28,972 nucleotides of DNA from Hymenopellis radicata (lineage: Eukaryota; Basidiomycota; Agaricomycetes; Agaricales; Physalacriaceae), in NCBI GenBank assembly GCA_015501595.1, contig JADNRX010000625.1:1-28972 (forward strand), given 5' to 3'. Position numbers and translations under genes: made by a program. Below the pieces are notes generated by a model, which was not told where the DNA came from, did no database searches, and worked only from the letters and a program-made list of their open reading frames with translations. Positions 10,139 through 18,429 of the stretch are shown here, one piece after another. Numbering within the stretch: the stretch's first letter is position 1; each line of letters begins with the position of its first letter.

Positions 10139-10250
10139 ACTATCATCTGCAATCAGTCGCGCCAACGCAATTTTGTACATTTGTGCTCTTTCTTGGTTGG
10201 TTTTCCTCTTTGAAAACGGTCTGAACTTATCCTGACACTTTGAAGCAGCG
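10139..10250 (+). promoter_or_regulatory. Duplicated upstream block of F-box gene 2
   Basis: The sequence before the ATG (TTTGTGCTCTTTCTTGGTT, then CACTTTGAAGCAGCG directly ahead of ATGATTTGTTCTC) recurs nearly unchanged at 13717-13835 ahead of F-box gene 3. This shows that the duplicated unit included at least about 110 bp of promoter or 5' UTR. The interval 9939-10138 before it is the MSH6 3' region, in which I see no gene. Confidence 0.7.
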
Positions 10251-11900
10251 ATGATTTGTTCTCAATGTGGAGAGACGCCACTTTTGAAGGAGCTGGAACC
10301 CCTTTCTGAAACCACATCCAAGTGCATCCAGGATTTACTCGCATCGAATGCGGCTCCTCTTGGAAGCGAACGAGAGTCATTATCAGACCTCATGTCGCGC
10401 ACTCAAACCTACGCGACCCGTCTAGACACACGTATTGCCGACCTGCGTGCCACCTTGGCGGATCTCCTAGACCAAAAAGTCACGACGGAGCAGCGCCTGC
10501 GCGACCTTAAAGTCGCCCTCCATCCCATTCGTACCATCCCTCCAGAAATTCTGGCAGAAATCTTCGACGAGGCCGTCAGTGACACCGCTCTGGTTCCTCT
10601 GGAGAAGGTTCGCGACGGTAGTTATGCGAATAGCGTCGATAACAGCAGTCAAAGCTGTGTCGTGTCACAAGTGTCCTCGGCATGGAGACGCACGGCGCTG
10701 AGAACGCAGCGCCTGTGGCGCTTTGTTCACATCTCCTTCGACCGTTTTCCTCGCAATCTCTCGACATCGATTTTCCTCAATCGTTTCCTCGCCCGTTCAG
10801 CAGAGCAGATGCTGCATGTCATGCTTCACGCGACCGTGGACCATCCCGCTCTGACGCTTTTCTTGATGACATCGAGTCGTTGGCAAACGGCTGCTGTTAG
10901 CCTTCCACCCAACCTCTACCATGCCTGGAATGCAGACCTTACTTTCCAGTCTCTCACAAGGTTCCATCTACATGTCCAACTCGACGGGATGCGGACGTGG
11001 CGCGACTTACGTCCGTCAGGGCATAAACCGCTTTTGGATTTCCCTCAACTCCAAGTCTTTTCAAGTGACACAGTTGGAGCGTGGTCACAGATCCTAAGCT
11101 GGAGGTCAAAGTTTCCTTGCCTCCAATGCTTTGAACAAACAGGAATACTCGACGCACAGCTTTTTTCCCGTGGAGTTTCATTTATAGGTCCATTAGCGAT
11201 GGTATCGGCACCATTGTTGACTTCTGCGCTCTTCCATCCTCAGAAGGCAGTTGCAAGTTCATTTTACAATACAGTAATGACTTGTCCAATCCGTGACACA
11301 TATCCCAATATGCGCATTCTTCGACTGCATGGAACCAGCGTAGGCTACAGCCATTTCTTTTCCAAGTTCAAGCTACCTTGTCTGGAAGTTTTATCTTTCG
11401 AAGACTGCAACTTGGGCGGTGATTTTGCTTTCCCATCTCCGTTGGTTGCGCCCACAGGACAGCACCTGCAGCAGCTGGAGGTGTCCCTACAGAACGCGAA
11501 CGACACGAACAGCCTAGTAGCGTTCCTTCGTACCACCCCGAAACTTCGCCGGCTTGAACTCAGGGCGAGAACTCATTTCGACGTCAGCCATACGATCCGG
11601 GCCGTCCTCGTCGATGAGGGGGCGCTTCTTCCAGGATTGACTGACTTGGTCATTACCAGCATGGATCCGGATGGGGTGGTGGTTTCAGGCGTTTTTGTGG
11701 AAGCGATCAAACATCGGTGTTCTGGGGCAGCGCAGGACGTTGCGAAACTGCAGGAGGTATCAGTCAATTTTGTGGCGGACATCATCGATGAGGATGTCGT
11801 GGCTGCCTTTAACGACCTCTTGAGCGACGGATTGAGAGGTGCACTGAAACCCTGCGTCTGGGAGACCGTATATGTGGGTCAGTGGACATCGGGTTGGTGA
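10251..11900 (+). CDS. F-box protein, paralogue 2 (549 aa)
   Basis: This single-exon gene starts MICSQCGETPLLKELEPLSE. It has the family layout: an N-terminal CxxC (Cys3, Cys6), a heptad-rich segment (about 40-90, SLSDLMSRTQTYATRLDTRI), an F-box core HPIRTIPPEILAEIFDEAVS (residues 91-110), and a leucine-spaced C-terminal region. It is very similar to paralogue 3 at both ends, but much less so in the middle (about 10900-11260). The C-terminal tail after LLSDGLRGALK is unique to this copy and ends VGQWTSGW, probably because the ancestral stop was lost or shifted. The likely role is an SCF substrate receptor; the target is unknown. Confidence 0.87.
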   Translation: MICSQCGETPLLKELEPLSETTSKCIQDLLASNAAPLGSERESLSDLMSRTQTYATRLDTRIADLRATLADLLDQKVTTEQRLRDLKVALHPIRTIPPEILAEIFDEAVSDTALVPLEKVRDGSYANSVDNSSQSCVVSQVSSAWRRTALRTQRLWRFVHISFDRFPRNLSTSIFLNRFLARSAEQMLHVMLHATVDHPALTLFLMTSSRWQTAAVSLPPNLYHAWNADLTFQSLTRFHLHVQLDGMRTWRDLRPSGHKPLLDFPQLQVFSSDTVGAWSQILSWRSKFPCLQCFEQTGILDAQLFSRGVSFIGPLAMVSAPLLTSALFHPQKAVASSFYNTVMTCPIRDTYPNMRILRLHGTSVGYSHFFSKFKLPCLEVLSFEDCNLGGDFAFPSPLVAPTGQHLQQLEVSLQNANDTNSLVAFLRTTPKLRRLELRARTHFDVSHTIRAVLVDEGALLPGLTDLVITSMDPDGVVVSGVFVEAIKHRCSGAAQDVAKLQEVSVNFVADIIDEDVVAAFNDLLSDGLRGALKPCVWETVYVGQWTSGW

Positions 11901-12152
11901 CGTTGATTCTTAATTTTCATGTACGCTGGGCGTTGTAAAAATTGTAACTCTTTCCGCTCTGTCGTAGCGTTCAGGCTACATTGGTCTAGCTCTCGCGTCA
12001 AAGTAGGGAATGTCTGAGATCACGCCGCAACTGCCGATTCTGTAAGTCGGAGATTGGGCGCCACGATATCAAGGTTCCACACATACCACCTGGTTAGTCG
12101 TCCTTGACTCCTTCAGTCGTATTCAGTCATATTAAAAGCGACAGTGAGAGGC

Positions 12153-12647
12153 ATGGTAGTTGAACTCTATGTCGGCCTCTATGAAGGCGCTCTCGATCAC
12201 GACAACGGACTCGCTGGTAGATTTCATTGGGCACTGATTCCCAGATCCAGTGCCTCCAGCCAAACGATTTCTGGGGCCGTTAAAGCCTATGATATCACCG
12301 ATAAAGGATCTCCTGGAAATTGGCGCCGCCAGACAGAAGATGATGACATTTTAACGCGTTCCACATTCAAGTGTCTCGTCAAGCTCCCTGACATCGAGAC
12401 TATTACCTATGCCGATATTTGTTCCTTCTTGGACGAACAATCCCCCCACCAAGGCTCAACGCCACTCCAGAGCTCACACCAGCAATGGTCATGTGCGCTA
12501 TGGATCATTCGTGGATTAGCGCTTTTGAATGAGGCCGGCATCCTGCACATTGATTTGGAAAACGATGAAGAAAAAGTGAAGTTTTACCGGCGAATCAGGG
12601 CGTTGGGGATGCTGGTCTACTCTAATGGTCCGTGGTTACGAGGTTGA
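12153..12647 (+). CDS. Small conserved fungal protein, possibly DUF6914-like (164 aa)
   Basis: The ATG at 12153 gives MVVELYVGLYEGALDHDNGL, a typical opening for a family of small Basidiomycete proteins that I associate, from memory only, with DUF6914. After it come a FHWALIPR segment, a charged middle, a TFKCLVKLPDIETI strand-like segment, and a Cys/Trp-containing helix (WSCALWIIRGLALLNEAG). No catalytic motif or signal peptide is visible, and the function of such proteins is not known to me. A GTG nine bases upstream is in frame but ATG is preferred. The gene sits between F-box gene 2 and the broken F-box copy and is unrelated to them. A short additional 5' exon cannot be excluded. Confidence 0.55.
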   Translation: MVVELYVGLYEGALDHDNGLAGRFHWALIPRSSASSQTISGAVKAYDITDKGSPGNWRRQTEDDDILTRSTFKCLVKLPDIETITYADICSFLDEQSPHQGSTPLQSSHQQWSCALWIIRGLALLNEAGILHIDLENDEEKVKFYRRIRALGMLVYSNGPWLRG

Positions 12648-12753
12648 CGGAATTAAAATTATTGACTACATACTATGATCACGGTTTGTAGCACTCCGCT
12701 ATTATCTTACATACGGCGTATGTAACATTTATCCAGATAAGTACTTCGAAGCG

Positions 12754-13230
12754 ATGATTTGAAGTTCTGAATGTGGAACAACCTCCGAGACACCCTTGCT
12801 GAAACCAGCATCGAGGACCTCCTCGCATGGAAGCGAACGAGAGTCATATCAGACCTCATGTTACGCTATGCTGGCACCACTCTAGACAGACGTATTGCCG
12901 ACCTGCGTGCCACCTTAGAGGATAAACCAAAAAGTCACGCCTGCATGACCTGAAAGTCACCCTCCTTCCCATTCGTACCGTCCCTCCAGAACTTCTGGCA
13001 GAAATCTTCAACTCGAAGGCCGTCAGTGACACCGCCCGCCGGTCCCGCTGGAGAAGGTTCGCAACGGTACTAGGTTCATCAATCAATAACAGCTGGCAAG
13101 TGTCCTCGGCATGGAGACGCACGGCGCTGCGCTTGCAGCGCCGTGGGCGCTTTGTTCACGTACACGTCTCCTTTGTCAAGCGACATCGCCGCAATCTGTG
13201 TTCCTCCTTGCTCGTTCAGCAGAGCACTGA
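12754..13230 (+). pseudogene. Decayed F-box paralogue fragment
   Basis: The first bases (GCGATGATTTG) match the start of paralogues 2 and 3, but a 3-base insertion turns the third codon into TGA. Recognisable blocks follow in changing frames: LDRRIADLRATLED, a shortened piece of the heptad region, the F-box (PVPPELLAEIF-like, about 12975-13015), and a SSAWRRTALR segment. Several deletions separate them, including one that removes the start of the LEDLLDQK region. Similarity fades after GTTCAGCAGAGCA near 13228, so most of the C-terminal region is gone. Some blocks are closest to gene 2 and others (ACCGTCCCTCCAGAA; the CCGAGAC region) closest to gene 3, so the copy is mosaic or was formed before the two diverged. 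Confidence 0.85.
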
Positions 13231-13401
13231 CTGGTTCTCTGGAGACTGAGAGGTTCTAAATATTATATGGACGTTATTCCTATAGACTGATTCTGAGCGC
13301 TGAGCCCTTGTGCCGGTTTCTACCTACCTACGGACAGACATGGGCAAGGACAGGGATCGGTCCGGGATGCCGTTCGTCTTCTGAGCGACTGAAATTCCTT
13401 C

Positions 13402-13420
13402 CGCGCCACAGTGTGGCGCG
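13402..13420. repeat. Near-perfect palindrome just upstream of tRNA-Ser
   Basis: CGCGCCACAGTGTGGCGCG has 9-bp arms around a single central base. It ends 15 bp before the first base of the tRNA gene. Its role, if any, is unknown; it could be chance or a remnant of an insertion. Confidence 0.7.
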
Positions 13421-13435
13421 CAGTACGATGGTTAT

Positions 13436-13526
13436 GACACTATAGCCAAGTGGTTACGGCGATAGATTTGAATCCTTCACTATCTATTTCTCTTTGAGAG
13501 CACAGGTTCGAACCCTGTTGGTGTCG
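13436..13526 (+). tRNA. tRNA-Ser (anticodon UGA) with a 9-nt intron
   Basis: The acceptor stem GACACTA pairs with TGGTGTC (one G-T), with discriminator G. The D-arm stem is GCC/GGC. The anticodon stem ATAGA/TCTAT encloses TTTGAA, a 9-nt intron (TCCTTCACT) at the standard position after base 37, then A. This gives anticodon TGA. A class II variable arm (TCTC, loop, GAGA) fits serine. The T-arm is ACAGG-TTCGAAC-CCTGT. The internal promoter is intact: A box TAGCCAAGTGG at 13443-13453 and B box GGTTCGAACCC at 13505-13515. It lies between the broken F-box copy and F-box gene 3. Confidence 0.95.
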
Positions 13527-13546
13527 TAATTCGTTCCGTGCTTGAG

Positions 13547-13551
13547 TTTTT
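13547..13551 (+). terminator. Pol III terminator for tRNA-Ser
   Basis: A run of five T residues begins 21 nt after the tRNA 3' end. It is the first run of four or more T downstream, which is the usual Pol III stop signal. Confidence 0.75.
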
Positions 13552-13716
13552 GAAGGCGCTGCCGCAGTCACCAGTGCCGCACTCCCCGCCTTGCTCTGCC
13601 GGTGTTTGGCCTTGTTTGGCTGCACCATCCGTAGCGTAGCGTAGATTCGCCATTCTTGTGACAACTTTCCCGCCACGACGCGATTCCGTGCGCGACCGTC
13701 CACCGTCCCCTCTCTA

Positions 13717-13835
13717 CTATCATACGCAATCACTGTCAGGAGCGCCAACGCATTTTTGCACATTTGTGCTCTTTCTTGGTTAGTTTTTTTCCCTTGGAAA
13801 ACGCTCTATAGTTATCAAGACACTTTGAAGCAGCG
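13717..13835 (+). promoter_or_regulatory. Duplicated upstream block of F-box gene 3
   Basis: This is the partner of 10139-10250. Both contain CTATCAT, then GCGCCAACGCA, then CATTTGTGCTCTTTCTTGGT, then CACTTTGAAGCAGCG before the ATG. The match fades above about 13717, marking one edge of the duplicated unit. Confidence 0.7.
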
Positions 13836-15494
13836 ATGATTTGTTCTCAATGTGGAACCACGTCCGAGACGGAGCAGCTGGAACCCCTTTCCCAAAGCAC
13901 ATCTAAGCGCATCCAGGATATCCTCGCATCGAATGTGGCTCCTCTTGGAAGCGAACGAGAGTCATTATCAGATCTCATGTCGCGCACTCAAACCTACGCG
14001 ACCAGTCTAGACACGCGTATCGCCGACCTGCGCGCCTCCTTGGAGGATCTCCTAGACCAAAAAGCCACGACGGAGCAACGCCTGCGCGACCTCAAAGTCG
14101 CCCTCCATCCCATTCGTACCGTCCCTCCAGAAATTCTAGCAGAAATCTTTGATCAAGCCGTCAGTGACACCGCTCTGGTTCCGCTGGAGAAGGTTCGCGA
14201 CGGCAAATTCGCGAATAGCATTGCTAGCAGCAGTCAAAGCTGCGTTCTGTCACAAGTGTCCTCGGCATGGAGGCTCACGGCGCTGAAAACACAGCGTTTA
14301 TGGCGTTTTGTTCACGTCTCTTTTGACCGATATCCCCGCAATTTGTCGACATCGATTTTCCTCAATTGTTTCCTCGCTCGTTCGGCAGAGCATATGTTGC
14401 ATGTCATGCTTCACGCCACCGTGGACCATCCCGCTATGACGGTCGTCCTCGTGGCCTCGAATCGCTGGGGAACGGCTGCGATTAGCTTCCCACCACCAAT
14501 ATACCATTCCTGGAATGTCCCATCTCTCTCTTTCCGTTGTCTTGAGAGGTTATATCTGCACCTCCAAATGGATGGTCTCCATACCGTACAAGATATAAAG
14601 GGGGGAAACCGTGTGTTTCTCTTGAATACTCCCCAACTCCGATCGTTCTCGAGCGACACGGCTGGAGCTGTCCCACTGGTCATCCGGCCAGTGTATTCGC
14701 GCCTTGAGCGCTTCGAACAAACTGGAGCTTTAGATGAGCAGGCTTTATCAGCGATGAAGGGAGTTTCATTTGTTGCCCCCATGATAATGGTACTCACGCC
14801 ATTGATGACTTCTGCTCTCTTCCATGTCAGCCAAGCAGTTCCTGACGCAGTCTACAGTCGACTAGTACCTCCAATCCACGATGCATATCCAAATATGCGT
14901 GGTCTCAGACTCTGTGGAACCAGCGCGGGCTACAGCCATTTCTTTTCCAAGTTCAATCTACCTTGTCTGGAACTGTTATCTTTCGAAGATAGCAAATTGG
15001 GTGGTCATCCAGCCTTCCCTTATCCATTAATAGCGCCCACTGGACAGCAACTAACACAATTGACGGTTCCCATCCACAACGCGAACGATACAGACAGCCT
15101 GGTGTCGCTTCTTCGTACCACCCCGAAACTTCGCCGGCTTGAGCTCAGGACGAGAACTCATTTCGACATCAGCCGTACGATTCAGGCTGTCCTCGTAGAC
15201 GAGAAGGACCTTATTCCAGACTTGACCGACTTGGTTCTTAGTAGCATGGATCTGGATGGGGTGGTGGTTGCAGGTGTCTTCGTGGAAGCGATCAAGCATA
15301 GGCGTTCCGGGGAAGGGCAGGTTGCGACATTGCAAGAGGTGTCGGTCAATTACGCGACGGACGTCGATGCAGATGTTGTGGCTGCCTTTAACGACCTCTT
15401 GAGCGACGGCTTGAGAGGTGCATTGAATATTCCCTACGATATGGAGTTCACCGCGGAGGATGCAGATAGGATAGATATGGACTTTGACTCTTAG
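13836..15494 (+). CDS. F-box protein, paralogue 3 (552 aa)
   Basis: This single-exon gene starts MICSQCGTTSETEQLEPLSQ. The layout is a CxxC head, a heptad-rich segment (LSDLMSRTQTYATSLDTRIA), an F-box core (RTVPPEILAEIFDQAVSD), and a long leucine-spaced C-terminal region. The block GYSHFFSKFNLPCLELLSFE is nearly shared with paralogues 2 and 4. The C-terminal tail is acidic (AEDADRIDMDFDS) and differs from all other copies. The middle third is closer to paralogue 4 (YHSWNVPSLSF, HTVQDIKGG) than to paralogue 2, although its N-terminus and promoter are closest to paralogue 2. The predicted role is SCF substrate recognition. It is probably transcribed from the duplicated promoter block directly upstream. 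Confidence 0.87.
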   Translation: MICSQCGTTSETEQLEPLSQSTSKRIQDILASNVAPLGSERESLSDLMSRTQTYATSLDTRIADLRASLEDLLDQKATTEQRLRDLKVALHPIRTVPPEILAEIFDQAVSDTALVPLEKVRDGKFANSIASSSQSCVLSQVSSAWRLTALKTQRLWRFVHVSFDRYPRNLSTSIFLNCFLARSAEHMLHVMLHATVDHPAMTVVLVASNRWGTAAISFPPPIYHSWNVPSLSFRCLERLYLHLQMDGLHTVQDIKGGNRVFLLNTPQLRSFSSDTAGAVPLVIRPVYSRLERFEQTGALDEQALSAMKGVSFVAPMIMVLTPLMTSALFHVSQAVPDAVYSRLVPPIHDAYPNMRGLRLCGTSAGYSHFFSKFNLPCLELLSFEDSKLGGHPAFPYPLIAPTGQQLTQLTVPIHNANDTDSLVSLLRTTPKLRRLELRTRTHFDISRTIQAVLVDEKDLIPDLTDLVLSSMDLDGVVVAGVFVEAIKHRRSGEGQVATLQEVSVNYATDVDADVVAAFNDLLSDGLRGALNIPYDMEFTAEDADRIDMDFDS

Positions 15495-15854
15495 ATTCTT
15501 ATTATACCTACCGCTAGGCGTTCAAACAACATTGATACCAACTCATACTCCTACTTGCCCGGCGAGGAGATTAAAATTAGAAGTTAATACACGGCCATCC
15601 TCAACTCACGCGGATTTTTGAATCTTGATCCACAATGGCGTACGGCTCTTCTCTCTGTCATCGATCATGGGCGGTAGGTTTCTCTTTCTCCAAGCAGTCG
15701 CTATAACCATCCGATTGACTTTACTTAGGATTCTGGAGGCCTCTCCTGCAGAAGAAATGCGGGGTCAGCGTACTAGGGTTAGAACTGGTCTGGTCTGGTC
15801 GGATTATCAAAGTAAACTACGAACGCAACAAATATATTTCTGCGTGTCCAGAGA

Positions 15855-16733
15855 ATGTCGCGCTCGACCGCGCCGGTGCTGCTGTTAGCCGGCAGGTTCT
15901 TGAGAAGGTCAGTGTCTCGGGCCTCACCATCATATCGACATGGTTTTGACATTTCCGTTGAACGTCTTCCCATTATACAACTGGACTCTATACGAAAGCG
16001 GTATTTCACTGTCTACGATAACATATTCGCTGTCGTTGTCCAAGGCTCTTCCGAATCACACGTACTCAAGCTGTCGCGTGGGCCATTCGATGACCCGACA
16101 TTCATGGAAGACCTCTCCATTCTGTTGAACCTTCCTCCTTCGCCATTCACACTCAGACAGACGGCTGCAGTTTTGGGTCAGTGGGGATTGCTTCGCGGAT
16201 ACCTCCTCCCATACCACTCCGCGTCATCTCTGAATGAAGTGTTTAGAGCAGTGTTCATCGCCCGCCGTCCTTGGGATCTCCGCCTAGGGTGGGCTCTGGA
16301 CTGTGCTCTTGGGCTGGAATGGCTTCATGAGCTCGGACATGTCTGGGGCGATGTCAAACCGAATAATTTCGTTGTATGCGACGACGGGCGATGCCGCCTT
16401 ATCGACTACGCGCAAGCTACCTGTACCCCCACATTCGCAGCACCTGAGTTCCAAGGCCTTGCACCCTCAGAAAATGCCCCGGCCATGTCATTTGCCGGCG
16501 ACGTGTTCTCTATGGGAATCCTGTTATGGTACATCGCAGAGGAGGTTCAGAATTTTGAAAGGGATATTCCCGTTCCAGAACTCCATTGGAGCGCACAGCT
16601 GCCGGATTGGTATAGAGACCTGGTCAGGCGTTGTCTCATGGTGAATCCGGACCACCGTCCTTCAGCAACCAACCTCAGTACCGAGTTGCAGTCTCAAGCA
16701 CACTTAATTCCCGTACCAACAACGATATCATAA
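15855..16733 (+). CDS. Protein kinase-like protein (292 aa)
   Basis: All main kinase landmarks can be read: candidate ATP-binding lysine in VLKLSRGP (Lys72), helix C glutamate near Glu85, catalytic loop HVWGDVKPNN (Asp166, Asn171), metal-binding Asp184 in LIDYAQA (DFG replaced by DYA), APE at 197-199, subdomain IX Asp216 in GDVFSMGILLW, and Arg268 in PDHRPS. HRD is replaced by WGD, as in several fungal expanded kinase families. The glycine loop is weak. The start is uncertain. A different open frame upstream (15678-15908, ending VLEK before a GTCAGT donor-like site, and joinable by an intron from about 15673) could be an earlier exon. The gene lies between two F-box paralogues, and F-box gene 4 converges on it from the right. 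Its substrate is unknown. Confidence 0.75.
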   Translation: MSRSTAPVLLLAGRFLRRSVSRASPSYRHGFDISVERLPIIQLDSIRKRYFTVYDNIFAVVVQGSSESHVLKLSRGPFDDPTFMEDLSILLNLPPSPFTLRQTAAVLGQWGLLRGYLLPYHSASSLNEVFRAVFIARRPWDLRLGWALDCALGLEWLHELGHVWGDVKPNNFVVCDDGRCRLIDYAQATCTPTFAAPEFQGLAPSENAPAMSFAGDVFSMGILLWYIAEEVQNFERDIPVPELHWSAQLPDWYRDLVRRCLMVNPDHRPSATNLSTELQSQAHLIPVPTTIS

Positions 16734-16785
16734 TCGAAAACTTAAGAGTTAATGTTCATATCTAACCCAGCTACATCCTCCAATG

Positions 16786-18429
16786 TCAACTCGTCAAGTC
16801 GGCGCAAAATTTCAGTGAACCTCTCAATCCGTCACTCAGAAGGTCGTTAAAGGCAACCACGACATCCAGATTGATACCCGCCACTGGCACATACCGGACC
16901 AACACCTCCTGCAATTTCGCAACCTGTGATTCTACAGCGCGCCTGTATTTGATCGCTTCCACAAAAGCGTCTGAAATCTCCACCCCATCCGGATCCATGC
17001 TGGTAATGACCAAGTCGGTCAAGTCTGGAAGAAGATCCTTCTTGTCAACGAGGACAGAGTGAATCGTATGGCTAACATCGAAATGAGTCCTCGCCCTGAG
17101 CTCAAGCCGCCGAAGTTTCGGGGTGGTACGAAGGAACGCTGCTAGGCTGTCTGTATCGTCTGCATTGTGGATGGGAACCTTCAGCTGCTGTAGGTGCTGT
17201 CCTGTGGGCGCAACCAACGGAGAAGGGAAGGCTACTAGATCACCGCCCAATTCGCTATCTTCCAAAGACAAAAGTTCCAGACAAGGTAAATTGAACTTGG
17301 AAAAGAAATTTCTATAGCCTGCGCTGGTTCCGCAGAGTATGAGGCTATGCAATTTCGGGTATGCATCGCGAATTGGACAAGTCGTTGTGATCTGACTGTA
17401 GACAGCGTCAGGCACTGCTTTGCTGACACGGAAGAGAGCAGAAGTCAGGAATGGAATTTCCAGCATGATCACTGGAGCGGCCAGGGATGAAACCCCATGA
17501 AGCGGTGATAAAACCTGCTCATCTAACACTCCCGTTTGTTGGAAGCATGTAAGACGCGAAAACCGAGGTCTGACCACCAAGAAGCAAGCTCCAACCGTGT
17601 CACTTGAGAATGCTCGGAGTTGGGGAGTATTCAAGGTAAACCCATGGTTTCCCGCCCTTAAATCTTGCACGGTATGTAGACCATCGAGTTGCAGATGTAG
17701 ATGTAACTTCTCAAGAGAACGGAACGAAAGATCGGGAACGTTCCAAGAACGGTATATTGGTGGCGGGAAGCTAAGCGCAGCTATTCGCCAGCGTTTGGAC
17801 ACCACGAGGACGACCGTCATAGCGGGATGGTCCACGGTGGCGTGAAGGACGACATGAAGCATCTGCTCTGCTGAAAGAGCAAGAAAACGATGGAGGAAAA
17901 TCGAGGTCGAGAGATTGCGGGGATAACGATCGAAGGAGACGTGAACAAATCGCCATAGGTATGGTGTACTCAGCGCAGTGCGCCTCCAACCCGAAGATAC
18001 GCGCGATATGACACGGCTTTGACTGTCAGTATCGATGCTGTTTGGGAAATGTCCGTCCCGAACATTCTCGAGCGGTATCAGAGCGGCGTCACTAACAGCC
18101 TCGTCAAAGATTTGAGCAAAAATTTCGGGAGGGACAATGCGAATGGGATGGAGGATGACTTTGAGGTCGCAGACGCGCTGCTCCGTCGTAACTTTTTGGT
18201 CTAGCAGATGTTCCAGTGTGGCATGTAGTTCAGCAATACGCGCGTCCAGAGAGGTTGCGTAGAGCTGAGTGCGCGACATGAGGTCTGATAATGACTCTCG
18301 TTCGCGTCCAAGAGGAGCCACATTCGATGCGAGGAGATCCTGGATGAGCTTGGATGTGGTTTCAGGAAGGGTTTCCAGACCCTTAGTCACAGGTGTGCTG
18401 GGGTTGATTGCGCATTGAGAACAAATCAT
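16786..18429 (-). CDS. F-box protein, paralogue 4 (547 aa)
   Basis: The single-exon frame extends 46 codons further upstream, but the paralogues all begin MICSxC, so I place the start at 18429 (MICSQCAINPSTPVTKGLET). Domains are a CxxC head, a heptad-rich part (SRTQLYATSLDARIAELHAT), an F-box (RIVPPEIFAQIFDEAVSD), and a leucine-spaced C-terminal region. The C-terminus is short (LRGSLKFCADLTS). It points towards the kinase gene, with stop codons about 50 bp apart. It is close to paralogue 3 in the middle region and to paralogue 2 in the C-terminal part (PSPLVAPTGQHLQQLKV). The upstream sequence is not the shared promoter block, so this inverted copy probably moved separately or lost it. Confidence 0.86.
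   Translation of the reverse strand: MICSQCAINPSTPVTKGLETLPETTSKLIQDLLASNVAPLGRERESLSDLMSRTQLYATSLDARIAELHATLEHLLDQKVTTEQRVCDLKVILHPIRIVPPEIFAQIFDEAVSDAALIPLENVRDGHFPNSIDTDSQSRVISRVSSGWRRTALSTPYLWRFVHVSFDRYPRNLSTSIFLHRFLALSAEQMLHVVLHATVDHPAMTVVLVVSKRWRIAALSFPPPIYRSWNVPDLSFRSLEKLHLHLQLDGLHTVQDLRAGNHGFTLNTPQLRAFSSDTVGACFLVVRPRFSRLTCFQQTGVLDEQVLSPLHGVSSLAAPVIMLEIPFLTSALFRVSKAVPDAVYSQITTTCPIRDAYPKLHSLILCGTSAGYRNFFSKFNLPCLELLSLEDSELGGDLVAFPSPLVAPTGQHLQQLKVPIHNADDTDSLAAFLRTTPKLRRLELRARTHFDVSHTIHSVLVDKKDLLPDLTDLVITSMDPDGVEISDAFVEAIKYRRAVESQVAKLQEVLVRYVPVAGINLDVVVAFNDLLSDGLRGSLKFCADLTS

Noticed and set aside
13440..13763. 107-codon minus-strand frame
   Set aside because: It overlaps the tRNA-Ser gene on the opposite strand and contains the typical antisense translation of a tRNA.
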